DNA from: Lithospermum erythrorhizon
Taxonomy: Eukaryota > Streptophyta > Magnoliopsida > Boraginales > Boraginaceae
NCBI GenBank assembly: GCA_019722365.1
Contig: JADFUC010002051.1
Coordinates: forward strand, 558,001 to 622,000
Direction: 5' to 3'
Length of the DNA: 64,000 nucleotides
How positions within the stretch are numbered: the first letter of the stretch is position 1; the number at the start of each line of letters is the position of its first letter. This document shows positions 24,402-38,312 of this stretch, one piece after another. The notes under the pieces were generated by a model, which worked only from the letters and a program-made list of their open reading frames with translations, was not told where the DNA came from and ran no database searches. Made by a program: the position numbers and the translations under genes.

Positions 24402-27096
24402 GAATTCTTTCGATAGGATGATGCTAGACATGTAGACTAATTTTCTATTAAGTTGAATATCTAGTTTGTGATAGGAATGACAAGTCTCGTTCTGGAGTTG
24501 TCAATGCAGATTCGATATTGTGGTCTTTTGTTTGACAATCAATGAATTAGATCATTTTCTTGTATCATAAATGTAAGAAGTGTAGATAAAGAGCAGTTCA
24601 GAATCTGCACAATGTGGAAGTTAAGCTAACTATGCTACTTAATCCTCTGTTCTGTAGGTATAAAGGCATTGATTTAACAACAACTTATTCTTAGTTAACT
24701 TAAGTGGCTCATATTGTATTCTCAGTAATTTTTTTAATAATTTCTGTAATTAGTTCCAATGCGGATGCAATTATTGATTTCTTTTGAGATTTTAAGCTAA
24801 CAATTGTGTGATTGGGTAGAGTTCATCTTTGTCCGGCAAGAGATAATGGACCATAGCTTAAGGACCCTATTCAGTGTGATGGTTAATAAAGGGTCATGCA
24901 TTGATGTCAACATTGTGATAGTTCAAGGATCTTGTGAAAACAATGTCATATTTGAAAGAGATATAATAGTGGAGATGGTTTGCAACTTTTTATTACACTA
25001 GTAAAATGTACTGCGTTGCACAAACATTTATATTTCCAAAACATAAATTATGTTAATTTTAAATAAATTATTTACTATATAATTCAAATTATTATTTGTA
25101 ATTCAGCTTGTTTTATCAATTAGCACACTTAAACATAATAATTAAGAAATCATATATATTGTTACTTATATTCTATATATAGGAGAACAAACCATGAAAA
25201 ATATATTGATTGTCATGCAATATTCAAAGTATGAAGAAAATTCGGCCCATAGACATTTAACGCCTAGGATGGCCAAAATATAAATGTGTCCGAAAAATGT
25301 ATAGAATCACAAGTAAAAAGAACGGTAAATTGCGCTAGGACAACAAAGAGAAATTGATGAACTTTTCATATAGACCTATGATCTTTTTTGTTAGTGCTAC
25401 TTTGTCGCTTACAATCTTTTAATTTATATAATTTTTTTGATATATTTGATCATTTTATTTTCATAGTACCTTTCATAAGTGTGTCTTTATACTCTTAACT
25501 ACATTTTATAGAGTTGCTAGACCTTTCATAAAAAAAACATAAAAAACGACAATAATAAATCTTATGAACAGAGAATGAAGTCATCCTAAAACTTGTTGCT
25601 TGAATAATGCATTAATTAAGGTAATAGATATGTAAATTATCAATCGTGGATTTGTTCCACCTTAAATTTGATGAAATTACATTCTTATTATCACTATCTT
25701 ATAAAAAAATATACGACTTATTTTTTTACTAATAAATTTGCTAGAAGAATAATAATTATTGTTTATTATATTTAATTTCTAATGCATGCTAAAGCTTTAC
25801 CATCTTAAAAAAATCTACAAATCAGTTTCTATGAATTTGTTAGGAGACAATTATTCTATAATATATTTATCTCTAATGCACTACACTAAATAAGCCTATG
25901 ATTATTTCATTATTCATAATTTACTTATAAAAAAAATCTTTATGAGAGAATGATTTGTTGAATTATCTTTCTCATATTTAGAAAAATATATAATAAGATT
26001 AAACATTAAATTAAACATTATTGATATCACCTATTATTGTGTAATTTATTATCTTCTTAGTTAAATAGTTATATAAATTAGACATTATTTTTTAATTTTT
26101 CTAACTTATTTTCATTATTAGATATTTTAATTAGTAAATGACCGATCGATAATATTTCATAATTTCTTGATTAATACTATCTATTTTTCAAAATTCTCTA
26201 AATTTTAGTTGTCGAAAAGTCAAAATAAATTAAAGGTTGGAATTAAAGAAGTAAAAAATTATTTTTTATGATATTTATAAAATCAAAGGCATGACAATAT
26301 CATTAATTTTAATGACTTAAAGAAAATTATTACATATATGGGATTAAAATTCAATTTACTTTTACTATGACAAAACACATTTAAAGACGTACAAAATTTG
26401 ACTATTGTATAAATGAGCCAATTATATTTGACGAGTATCATGCAAGAAGATTACTTATCATATAGTTGAAACACAAAATTTATTCGTAAGAATATAGATA
26501 TAGACAGTTTAATTTATGATTGTAGTTAAGTTAAACATAATTAATAATGATAAAGAGTATATGTGAGATTACCACAAAGAATTCAAGAAACAAAGGAATT
26601 ATTTGAAATAGTAATAATAAAAAGTTTGAAACCCTCAACCTAAGGATACAATACTAATGATAGTATGATAGTATATAGAGATTATTTATAGTTAGCACCG
26701 TCAATTACGACGCTCCTGCCTTTATTTGATACAAAATAATTAGGTAATTAATTATGTTTAAGCAAAACACACTATAACATCACACAACTAGACTAAATTT
26801 TCTAGCACGTTCTTTGGTAACATCCATCGAAAATTTGATTTGGTGAAAAACTGTAATTATAAATTCACATTTCAAATTTTATTTTGTTAGATTAAAAAGG
26901 AGATCATAATAAGAATATTGTTGTTGTTTTTTTCAACTCTTTAACTTGAAACAACAACAAAAAAAACATAAAAAGGTGATTTGATGTTATTATATAATTA
27001 TATTATATTTTATATTTTAGAGATTATAGGATGCCAAGTATGGTGACTATATTTTTCGCTATTTTTTGTGAATTCGAGAATAAGTATCTTTTTCAA

Positions 27097-27117
27097 TATA
27101 TATATATATATATATAT
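27097..27117. repeat. (TA)n microsatellite
   Basis: About ten uninterrupted AT dinucleotides. Confidence 0.9.
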
Positions 27118-27462
27118 GGTATATTAATTTTATTATTAGCCAATTTTTATACAGTTAATAGACAATTTAATAATTAATATTAAAAATAAGAATATAACTC
27201 ACATTTTTATAAATAGAGAGATAGATAATATGACAAGAACTGATGTTATCTCACTGCTTCAATATCAAATGCTCATAATAAAGATAGGGGCGCCGTGAGG
27301 GGCCTCATGCCCTAAAAAGTTATTTATTTAATATTTTATACCATTATCATTTCATTACAAATTATTTATACCATTAATTTCAGTTTTATTAGAGTATTTC
27401 TGTGGCACGTATTATTTGCTTTTACCCCATAATTATGCCTAGTTTCCAGAGCACATAAAAAA

Positions 27463-27590
27463 ATATGTTCTATGCAATTAAAAATTACGAATTTTGAATG
27501 TATATATATACTCTGAAATATTAATTTTAAATATATCTCATCATTTCTAAAATATGTTCTATGCAATTAAAATTGCGAAGTTTTGATGAA
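27463..27590. repeat. direct repeat, about 37 bp, two copies
   Basis: AAATATGTTCTATGCAATTA occurs at about 27465 and 27551, each followed by a similar tail ending GAATTTTGA or GAAGTTTTGA. Confidence 0.7.
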
Positions 27591-29769
27591 TCCAGACTTT
27601 TTATCATAGCATTGTAACATATAACCATAGCGGGATCCATGTATTACACCACCAGAATTTTGTATTTAAGATGTCTATTATATATGTTGCTTTTATTAGC
27701 GAACATGTGTGTTGTTCCAATGGTTGTAAGCTGTTAGAATTAGAATGATTTGGGCAGAGTTCGAAACTTGCAACAACACTTATTTTCATTGTTTTGCTCT
27801 TCATTTCCTTTTAGATTCATTATTCTTTTTTAAATTTTGTTCCCCCCTCTACATTATTTTTTCAAATTAGATTCATTATTCTTTTCACTTGACTTGACAT
27901 TTCTTATTTTTTTTTCTAAAATTAGTTCTCACTTCTCTCTATCTTATATTTTTTCTAATCTTCATTTCTATCAAAGTTTCTTGATTGTTAAAATACGTAG
28001 GCAATTTATTACTTGCACCATACCTCTTTATAAAATAGAGGTATTTTAAGTTTTTATTGTAATAACATGCCTCAATGACATCTTCAGAACGCTGCTGTCG
28101 ATATCAACCTCAGAATCCTATACATGTCGCGATTTGTGAGGTGAGGTTTTATGGAAAAATATGCATATCTGCGGATATAAACTTAATCAAAAACATATTT
28201 TTAAGTACATCTATTAGGTGTTTAAACTATGAACTAAATAAAATTTAAAAACTTATAGATTCCAACAGTCTCTATCAACAAATCTTTCACAACTTTTCCT
28301 CACATGAATCTAATTCTTGAGTTAACTCCACCAGTGCCTCTACTGTCCACACTATATATTAATCCTACACAGTATTCACAAGATCAAAAGAATCGATGAA
28401 AATCACAGGCATTCTAATTCTTCTCCTCACATGACACCATACGCTATTAAAGGATAGATCAGTTTTTTTCCCATCTCCTAAAAAACCTAATGTTCTTTGA
28501 CTTACATAGTAATAACCTAAAATCTCAACCAATCAGTTTAATGAGTTTAATTTTAATTCACTAAACTGCTAAGCAAATTAAATATTTGTTATTATTAGTA
28601 CTCAGCATACAATCTAGTTCAACTAACTATAGAATTCAATTTAATCTGACTAATTAATTAATTCGATTTATCCAATTTATTTTACATTATTAATGTAAAA
28701 TTTCCAATCGAGAATATTCGTTGATTACAATTAACGCCAATTTATCAAATGTACTTAATTTCATACATGAAATATAATTCAACGTCATCAGATGGCGCGG
28801 ACAGTTCAGATATTGGGCCATTTATAATAATATAATTGGGACTATTATTATTATAACGACATTATGCATGGAATCTAGAAATCGACATACCTCCTAAGAT
28901 ATTTAAGAACCGTACTAATAATTACAATTACCATAGTTGAACGTTCCGTTTATGTAATCACATTCACTAAACTAATAAATGAATTGTTACAGCAATTGTC
29001 GCAATGGGCATAATAAATGAAACCAATAACTATTGATTTCTAATAGGTTTAACCGGAAAAAAAGATTTTAGATTATCATGAATATAAATAATGGAAGAAT
29101 TTGTTATAATTGATTAATAGGATGAAAATACTAGGTTTAGAAACGACGTCAAGTTTTAAAATGTAGTTTACACCAATCGAAATTGAACTTCGGGTCCGAT
29201 TATGCATACCAAGCTGACTACCAGTCCGTATCTTGTTTTTTAATGATGACTTAAACATTGATTTACCATTCACATATAAAAGTTATATGATTTAATTCAT
29301 GTGATGTTAGAAAGGCGCTTTGTCGACGAAAGTTGACATTGATATCAAACAATAATAATATCACAAGTATCAAGATTAAATGAAGAAAACAACAGTGAGT
29401 TTCAAGGTGATTTTGCAATGCCAAAATATGAGTAGTATGGTGAGATAGAAGAAGAATTAACCATACAAAGATTCAAAGTGAAGAATGCATGTAAGAAGAA
29501 GATCAGTTTCAATCTACCTGGCCATGAAATGACCAAGCAGTTAAAAGTTCATTTAGTTAATCAAGATCGGAAGAGACGAGTCTTGGATGCAAGCCAGATT
29601 ATAAAAGTTATGGCTTGAATCTTACTTACTTTCTTTCCTTAGATCTTTGATCAGTTCTTATTTGGGAGATATTTTCAAATCATTTTGACCAGCATCTTAA
29701 CCCAAGCTTCAATATTTTTAAGAACGTTATTTAAAAAGAAAATATTTGAAATCTTAATGTGTATAAACT

Positions 29770-30880
29770 GATTTGAATTTATTAAAGTGGTTTGTTGTTT
29801 TCCACGCTTTTGAACTGCCTAAACTGAGCCACAACAAGTCGAAATGCGATTTAAGTTTCAAGAAAATCGCTCATCGAGACTCCAATCGGTACCTGTGGGT
29901 CTCACGAGGTCCTCATGATCTCAAGCCGCTTTTTGCTGTTTTTTCCTTTCATGACCCCCATCGAGACTCTAGGCCTCGGCGAGGTTCAAGCTGGGAAGTC
30001 AAAACTAGCTTTTGTCCAAGTTTTAACTCCATTTTCACCTCAAATACTCAAATCTTCCAACCTCAACTTTTCCCAAACAATTTTAAATGTTTTTATACTC
30101 ATTTCATCTTTAAACACCAAATCTCCTCAAACACACGAGCTTTTTAATCAGTGATTTATCAAAGAGAGTGAGTTTGCTCAGGCAAACTTTGAAATGAGAA
30201 ATGGAAACTAAAGAGCATTCAAGGTGTTTGATGAATGCTCAAATGGGGAGCCAAGAAGCTTCAAAAGTCTTATCTACTCATCAAGGAGCTTGAACAAGTT
30301 TCATGTATTATTACCTGAATGTAAGGAGTTATAATTAAAGCAAAATTGTAATCCTATTGTAGCTCAACAGGAGCATTAGATTGGATAAAACAACAATCTC
30401 TATTCGCAAAAGAGATTCCATTGTTAGATTTCTGTACTAGAGGCTGAGGGTCCGAGGTGTCGCGAGGCTTACCTGCCAGAATCTATGTATCACATAGCGT
30501 TGAGGCTCAGCTAACAGGACATGTGAGCGAGGTGGTATGAGTTGCACTCCTCACTGATCAAGAAACTTAGGGAAAAGGCCCCGGGTTCTTAGTGTTAATT
30601 AACGAGGAGTTAGGAGCCAAGACGAAACTCGGGTCGAGGCTCTGTCTATGAGTTAGGAGCTGAAACCTTAGGCATTCCTCGTCTCATGACAACGAAGGCG
30701 AGCCAAGAGTCAGAGTTGGCTCTGGGCTCTGCTCCAATACTCACAGTTTTAATTCAGTGGATTCTAGTGAGCGCCTATGTAGAGCCTGGTCTGACGTAGA
30801 CAATAACCGTGGAAAACACCGTGTTTTAGTTTGCATCTTCTTTCCCTACTCTTTACTTTATCGTATTATTATTATATATA
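29770..30880 (+). mobile_element. LTR-retrotransposon remnant, non-coding
   Basis: The sequence has GC-richer patches (CCTCGGCGAGG, GAGGTGTCGCGAGGC, GGGTCGAGGCTCTG) in an AT-rich background. Near 30797-30850 it has TGACGTAGACAATAACCGTGG then AACACCGTGTTTTAGTTTGC, the layout of the R/U5 part of many plant LTRs. The 124-codon frame at 29773-30147 has no gag or pol motif. Boundaries and superfamily are unknown. Confidence 0.45.
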
Positions 30881-30889
30881 TGCTAGAAT

Positions 30890-33580
30890 TGCTAGATTCG
30901 ATTATATGCTAGTTTATACGCCTTATTGAATATGTCGGCATATAATTGAATTGTGTTAAATTGATATGTCAAGTTTAATCGAGCTAAAAATAGAATATCC
31001 TATGTTGATCTTAATTCAATATTCAAGATTAGATAGTTTGATTCTTGAACAATGAACTTAATTATATTCGCACTTATCAAATCATAATTAAACTGCTTAT
31101 CAAGAATATCTTAAACTCACCTTAGTATATCTTATGTATTGAATCGTATGCTTAATAGATTGCTAGGGATTGATCAATAGCTATGAATGGACTTAATCGC
31201 ATTATGCATGAAATGAGCTTTAGTCAGTTATTATTGATCAAAATGAGTTTTGGATGTTTATTGCACAATGATTACTAGATCGCTTTATTGTTTCATCTTT
31301 TATCAAGCATTTCATTTGAGGAAGCAATACTACTTTATTCATTCCGCATTTGTTTTACAAATTGCTAAAGTTGTATTAACTATGAAACTTGGAATTAAAG
31401 TTTGTATAAGCTCTAAAAGCGGTCAGAACTAATTCTTAGTCCTTATTCACCCTCTAAGGACGCTACATAAAGCAAGACATACAAATATGAACAAACTAAA
31501 CTAAATGGTGTAATTCTCATCACCCAATGCAAGTGGGAGAGGTGACGAGAAGCTGAAGAACAAGTAGCGGGGACAGACACATGACAAGCAGATAGAGTAT
31601 AATGGCTAATTGAATTTGAATTTCGTATGCGCCTATAATGTAAAGCGATATGAAACATATTGCATGTATTCTTCTTCCAAGTTTCAACTTAATAGATGCA
31701 AAAACCTTTTGATGAAACTAACATTTTTTGCACTCTATACATTACAAACTCTAATACTCGTGAATATAAAGTTTAATCTTGTTGGTATTTACAAGGTTTT
31801 AATTATATGGGGAGAAGGTTATCCATTTACCTTACTAGAGATCGAGGACGCATGTATGTTTACAACTAGCACTTATAATGTCAATGGATCAATTTTTCAA
31901 TACCACATAGCGTGTGGTCGCAAATGAATAAGAACCTTATATTTAAGTGTGGTATTCTATTTAAATAGTTGGGTTCGATGTTGCCTGAATATTCAAACTT
32001 AGACCCAAGCCTTAAGATGCTGTATTTCAATGAGCCGAACTGCTCGAAAAGGCTCATTCTCGATTCAAATTGCATAAATTACGGTCATTAAAGATATGGA
32101 CCAAGGTCTATTAATTGGATAACCCACACCTCCCCCCCCCAACATTTAACACTTCTCCCAAATCACTCTCAAATCTCATCCCACCAAACCCTCCCCCTTC
32201 CCAAAACATACCCCGCCCCTCCCCTGCTTTTAAGAATTAGAAATAGGTGGAAATGAATTATAGAAATGTTGATGAATCATGTTCTCATTCAATTAGTTTT
32301 TTACTTAAGATTTAAATTCAATTTCACCCGATTTTGGTTTTCATGTTTCAGGGTTTGCATTTGGTTCAGGGTTTGATTTTTACTCAAGGGTTGATTTTGC
32401 TCAGGGTTTGCATTTGGCTTTGTGGCTGGATTTTGGCTCTGCGGTTTGATTTTGGCTCAGATCCGGGTTTTCTATTTGTATGTTATCAATCTTTTTGGTT
32501 CAGACTGCTCAACTATGGTTTTTCGAAAACAATGAGATTTCGAATGCATTTTTTCAAACCCGGCTCAAAACGGTAGCCAAATTAGAGCCGAATATTATTG
32601 TAAAATTGACCTCAAACTCCGAGGAATATCAAAATCGATATTCGTCCGATCCGAAATGAATCTTAGTTTGACCGATAGGAGCCTAACTTGAACCTTTACT
32701 ATCTTGCCTGATCTTTACTGCTTATAACCCCACATATGATGTCCAACCCAAAATGTTTTTAAGGAAATTATTATTTTAGTCCTAATGTCACACCTCTTAT
32801 TTCAATTAGTGGCAAAATAGTAATTTCATCTTCTTTTTATTACTGTATTTGTAGGCATATAAACGAGCCGAACCTACCGATTGAGGTAAGCTCAAATGTG
32901 AAGATGTGGTTCTTAGTCGAATCTGTCCAAAAATCGAAGTATCGCATTCTTCGAAATTTCAAAGTTCCATATTCGATTCGAACAGTTCGAGGTTCTAATG
33001 GAAGATTCAAATTTTAATGATAAATTATTAAAAATAAAATATATATATAAAAATTCATGTAGTTTGATTCTCGAACCATTTCTTCAAATTTCAAGTTCAA
33101 TCGAACTCCGAAATGAGGTTAAAACTCGATTCAAACTACATCAAACGAGACTAACAATCGAACTTTGTTTGAGACCCCTATGTCACTGATCTTTGTTTCA
33201 AGTTGTTTAAGCTTTTATTATACTTAAAGTGCTTAAACTATTTAAATAAGGATAAAATTGATTAATATAAAAATATAGCACCCATATTGATTATCATATA
33301 TCCATTGATAAATATGAAAGAATCGCTGAAATTTTGTATAAGCGAAGATATAAGTGATTTGATATATCTATAATATCTACTAAAGAATGCATGCACACTC
33401 TTAAATTAATTTATTTGCCCTTACATCTATTAAAGAACGACTTCTTAACATTATTAGTTGCAACTTAAAATTACGTATTATTTGAGATAATGAAATTTTT
33501 TTTATTTAACATTAATTAAACTTAATTTAAACAACGAAGGGTTACCACCATACATGAGCCCCTTTTCACAGGCCTATCAG
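30890..33580. other. intergenic
   Basis: No gene seen. A C-rich stretch lies at about 32128-32225, and a G/T-rich degenerate tandem repeat follows. Confidence 0.45.
32340..32468 (+). repeat. degenerate minisatellite, unit about 20-24 bp
   Basis: GGCTCAGGGTTTGATTTT-like units recur five to seven times with drift (CAGGGTTTGCATTTGG, CAGGGTTTGATTTT, CTCAGGGTTTGCATTTGGC, GGCTCTGCGGTTTGATTTT). Confidence 0.65.
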
Positions 33581-33589
33581 TGTGCGGCT

Positions 33590-33721
33590 CATTTTGAAAA
33601 AACTCACATTTTTTCTTCCCAAAATCCAAGATTTAAGGGTTTCATTTTACATCCTTTCTCAAAAATCTCCAACATTTTCACTGCTTCAATGGCCTTCTGA
33701 TCGTTTATTATTTGCATTTCT
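33590..33721 (+). other. probable 5' UTR exon of the WVD2-like gene
   Basis: A leader-like, CT-rich stretch ends in TTTCTAG followed by GTACCC as donor. The matching acceptor would be at about 34287-34290 (CATACGGTAG), just before the ATG. Inferred from sequence only. Confidence 0.45.
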
Positions 33722-34311
33722 AGGTACCCTTCAATGTTTTTATATAAACTTTATCAGTCTTGCTCTTTAATGTTTTCTTGATAAATGTTCATCCATTTGT
33801 TTGTACTTATAAATTTGTGTATGAGTTTAACTAATTTGTGCCCATTTTTAGTCTGATTGTGTTATGAAGTTGAGTGGTATGTTAGTTTTTGTGTAAAAAG
33901 ATTGGATCTTTTAATGTTTTTGAAGATCTAAGCTGATATATACATATTCTTGGATTTTTCCATTAGATGAGTTAGTTAAGATTTTAGTTTATAATGGTTT
34001 TGTTGTTTTGGGTGGAGGTTGCACATTTGTTATTGTAATGGGTGATTCTTGATTCTTGTTTCAATTTATTAATACCATCATTACTAAAATATTGTCCTGT
34101 TTGATTTTCAATTGTCAAAATTAACAACATTGTAGAATTAATCGAAACACATTACATTGATTTGAATAAAAAAATCATGTTAATGATGGAGTACATTAAA
34201 AGGTATAGCTTTGATATATTCATGACCAAATATTGTTGAACATATAGAGAAATGCTATTCACTAAACTGTTTGAATGTGCATACGGTAGTTTTTCGGAGG
34301 TGTGAAGAGTC

Positions 34312-37232
34312 ATGATGGAAGCTAGTGGTACGACACCAATACCTGGAATTGAGGTGACCTCTGAGAGTGGTGTTCACGAGCAAGTTCCACCGTCTTCTGA
34401 TGATGTTGTTTCAGTGGATCATATTGAAGAATTGGATGAACAGATTGAGAGCATGACGTTAAATGAAACTGAGAAGGCTGATTCTGCTGTTGAAATCAAT
34501 GCTCAAGCCAACAAGGTACAAGACTGATTCTAACTCTTTCTCATTTAAGTCTTGTTCTGAGATTATTATCTCTTAGTACTTAGTTATTATAATTCCAGGA
34601 ACTTGGGATCAAACAAATGGATGCCACCCAAAACCCCCGAGCGATGAAAAATGTGTCCAAGCTAAAGAATGGGAAGCCTGAAATGGCTGTTGGGAAGAAG
34701 AGCAAAGACTTAAAAGATGCAGCAGCACCCTCAAGAAATGTAAATGGTAAAATCAAACCAGCAGTGCCACTCAGATCAAAGAATAAATCAGTTGATGACA
34801 AGCAGGCGGCTGATTGCAGACCAAAACTCACAACAGTCACAAACAATAGTAATTGCGTTGAGGTAGGCGATGATATCTGCTTACGATATGATATAAAATA
34901 TGGATCTTACTCTTTCATCTCACAGACTAATTGATTTCTGTAATCAGAAGAATAAGTACCTCATTCAGTTTCTCTTGATTGATTGATATCGGTTATCTTG
35001 ATAAATACTCTTGTTACCATCTGTTGTTCCTTCCAGAAATCTGGGCAATCTGATGTCGGAAAGTCCAAAAGTGTTAACCTCTCTGAAGGCCCAATGTATG
35101 TTTTCTTGTGCTATAGTGATTGAATAATTATGTACTTTGACTAGCTATATATCCACGAGTATAATTTTTTGAGATAAGAGGAAGGTACCTGCCGGTGCTT
35201 TTTGAATTTTTTGGTTTGCACAGGCCTTTCTTGTTATGATTTGCCGTGATGCATTTTCTGTTTATTTTGAAGTGCACATTTATGTGATTGCAGGGGAGAC
35301 GTAAAACTGAAGCTGCTGAAAAAGGACAGCCAAAATAAAGAGGAAGCCGAAACACATCAGTTAATGTATCCTACTTCTATAGCATCGTGTCTTCAGTCTT
35401 CATTTATTTTCCACTTGTAGTGGTTTATGATTTAATTGTCCTGGAGTGATGAACAGTTACTTCAGATGTAAATGCATATATCAAGTAGTCCTTAACTTCA
35501 CATAGTAGTCCTACTGAAGACGGTAAGGCCCGTCGAGTGGGTGCTCTTCCACAATACAACTTCAGCTTCAAGTGTGATGAACGAGCGGAGAGGAGGAGAG
35601 AGGTATAATGTGTATTTATATTAGTTACACGTGTCCTGTCCTTTTCCAGGATTCTTTTTCTGTCTGTTAAGTTCAGAGTGAATTGTTTTCACTTGCATTG
35701 GCAGTTTTATACAAAACTTGAGGAAAAGATTCATGCTAAGGAACAAGAGAAGAGTAGCATTCAAGAAAAGACAAAGGTGAAATATTTTCTATGAGTTTCT
35801 TATTTTCAAAAGATTGGTAAATATATTTTTCATGCAGCAAGTTATTTTTTTCAACTCTATGATAGGAGAGCCAAGAAGCTGAGCTCAGGAGGCTTAGGAA
35901 GACCTTGGCATTCAAAGCAACACCCATGCCAAACTTTTATCAGGAGCCACCACCTCCAAAGGTGGAGCTGAAGAAGGTAGCATTGTATTAATTCAGAGTT
36001 TGCACATCTTTCTTTCTTTTTAATTATTTATTTTTTATTACATGTTAAATGTTTTTTATCTCCAGATCTAATAGCCTCTTTTCTTATGTTCTGGATCTCG
36101 TTGCTAGATTTGGGGACGTACTGTATCACTTATTGTTGTATAATTTCAGTTGCTACAGAGTATAGAACATTGATGAAGACTAATTTTTTAGTTAAATCGT
36201 TGAGATATTTCTATAGAGGTTCGAAACCACTAGGCCAATTCATAATGACAATACAATTGCTACTTGTTGAACTTTTGATTAAGTGTGTGTAAAACCCTTT
36301 CCTATACCTAGTTCATCTCGTTCTCCTTTAGCCTTGATCTCTGGTGGAGTTTGCATTCTTATACATGCATTATTTTCCTGTCATGTCCTCTGTTCTCCTT
36401 ATTAGCATGTGCTCTTATTATTTGTTCTGTAAATGGCACTTTGTTTTGGGCCAAAATACACCGGGCCACCTTGGTGCAATCCCACAGACCTTTCTCCCGT
36501 AGGCTCAGAATATGTGAAAATGCAACCACCTACATTCTTCTTGCTAGTTGTCCTCTCGGATTTTCAAACTAAGCCTGTGTGTGCTGATATTTGCAAAGCC
36601 TTTTATTGACACATTATACATCTCTTCATTCTATAGTTGAGTTAAAACTACTGAATGCTAATTTTGTGTGTGCTTTTTCAACAATTTTTTTTACTCAGTA
36701 AATGAGCTATGTGGATCACTAATTTTCAAAAAGTTAGTGACATTTGATAGCTCTTTTTATTTTTGGGATGTCTCAGATACCAACAACCAGAGCAAAATCT
36801 CCCAAGCTTGGTCGGAAGAAGAGTTCATCAGCAAGAGAATCCGATGAAAGTGGTGACCATGGTGCACGCCCTGTTAGGTTAAGTTTGGATGTGAAAGTTG
36901 CTCATAATACTCCTGCCAAAGAACCATCTCTTGGCCATGTTAAGAAGCCTGTACGGAAGTCCCTCCCAAAACTTCCATCTGAGAGAACAAACTTATCCAC
37001 TGATTCGAGAAAAGCGTCTTCTCAGAGAACAACCTTAACCAATTCCAGCCAAAGTACTCTGCAGAATACGGATAAGGGACAGAGTGAAGCTGCAGCTCAG
37101 AACGACACGTCTGAAATACATCAGGAGAGAGCTGACAAACCAAGCCAAGATCATCCGTCTGTGGCTAGTGAAGAGGCTGTTGAGCAAGAACCAGAACAAA
37201 TTTCTGTTGTCCATCAGTCAATAGCAGTCTAG
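34312..37232 (+). CDS. WAVE-DAMPENED2-like (TPX2-family) microtubule-associated protein
   Basis: Eight coding exons (34312-34515, 34599-34862, 35037-35095, 35294-35365, 35506-35602, 35705-35776, 35866-35976, 36777-37232) join in frame to 444 residues with canonical GT-AG sites. The hallmark KLEEK/TPX2 C-terminal domain is unmistakable: [74 protein letters not shown] and [14 protein letters not shown]. Relatives bind and bundle cortical microtubules and affect cell expansion and organ twisting. The N-terminal half is low-complexity, Lys/Ser-rich and poorly conserved. Start could be either of two adjacent ATGs (34312 or 34315). Exon five could instead begin three bases later; both keep frame, but ISPTEDG fits the family better. 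Confidence 0.92.
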
Positions 37233-38300
37233 CACTGGAAAGAACAGTGCTTCAGATAAATCTGTATGTAGTAAAAATCCTTCAATCAGCCGTTGCATGA
37301 AATGTCAGAATAGCTGAAAAAGACAATGTGTAACAACGATGGAACGATTTATTGAGTTGGTATATCATTCAACTTATAGTTGGTGGTGATACTTATTACA
37401 GTGGGTATGGCCTCCAGCTTGTGCAGGTTTATTGTTCTGACTGGTTACTATGCTATCTTGATTTGTTGCTACAATGTGCTTCAGACTTGCTGTTGAGAAA
37501 GTGGGATTTTTTTGAGAATTTTGCCTTTATGTGGTTCATTGAAGTATTGGATGTCAAATTATACTACAGGTCACTCTCTCTACTTGACTCAGGTTGGTTC
37601 GAGTTTTGAACAACACAACTTTGAGTTTGGCTATCTAGGCGACAATCGAGCCTGAACCCCTCAATTTTTCCCCGCTTGATGAGTGCATGTTTCGAGTTGA
37701 TGAAGCGCTTGAGTTGGATTTAGTTACATGTTTCGAGTCATTTTTTGCTCGAATTGCTTAAGGTTTTTGTTACTGGTTAGTACAATTTGTTAGCGTCAGG
37801 TTACAAGCAAATCCAAGAACTTGAATGTGATGAACAATCAATAGAGATTGTAGAATAAGAAGGAATCAGAGAAAAAGCAAAATTGCAGAATTTAACAAGG
37901 GGTTTCTTTTGTAGAAATACTCCAGTAATTAGTGTAAGTGGACAATGGTGACAAGTCAAGAATCTTGTCCATTGATGCTTGACAAGAAAGTTGTATTAAG
38001 ATGCTTCACAAACTGCCTAATTTATTGAACTTAGGAACATTCTAGTTTAATCATTTGACAAAAAAAAAAAAAAACCCTTCTTTCACAGATCACAAACATG
38101 AAAATTTTGTAAACCAAAACTATGCTAGGAGCTTGAATTATAGTATAGTGTTGCAAGAATTGCACCTATAAAACCAGAGTATTCGAGTAATGCTTTGTGC
38201 GCTCATGGAAGATTGCTAAACCTAGTTAGATGGTGAAAATTTTCTTTTTCTGAAGCGGTGGAGGTTCTCTAATGTAAGATCATTTAACACATTAGTCTGA
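37233..38300. other. WVD2-like 3' UTR and intergenic
   Basis: Probable 3' UTR to about 37.6 kb. A 15-base A-run at about 38062-38076 may mark a decayed retroposon tail. Confidence 0.4.
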
Positions 38301-38312
38301 AGACTCCTGATA

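Larger units (their letters stand above)
24402..29770. other. AT-rich intergenic and decayed repeats
   Basis: After the KIX 3' UTR (to perhaps 24.7 kb) I see no gene. At about 24998-25022 there is CTAGTAAAATGTACTGCG followed by TTGCAC, a motif I associate with ends of common plant repeats. The stretch 28070-28950 looks like LTR-type non-coding DNA, including TCCAACA at 28261 (TGTTGGA on the other strand). Confidence 0.45.

Noticed and set aside
28255..28270. TGTTGGA-type LTR start on the minus strand
   Set aside because: No paired end, primer site or polypurine tract found, so not listed as an element.
29773..30147. 124-codon open frame
   Set aside because: No protein motif; lies in LTR-like non-coding sequence and overlaps another long frame by chance.
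36205..36245. GGTTCGAAACCACTAGGCC, a B-box-like string that could suggest a tRNA gene
   Set aside because: No cloverleaf partner stems or A-box at the right distance; it lies inside intron 7 of the WVD2-like gene.
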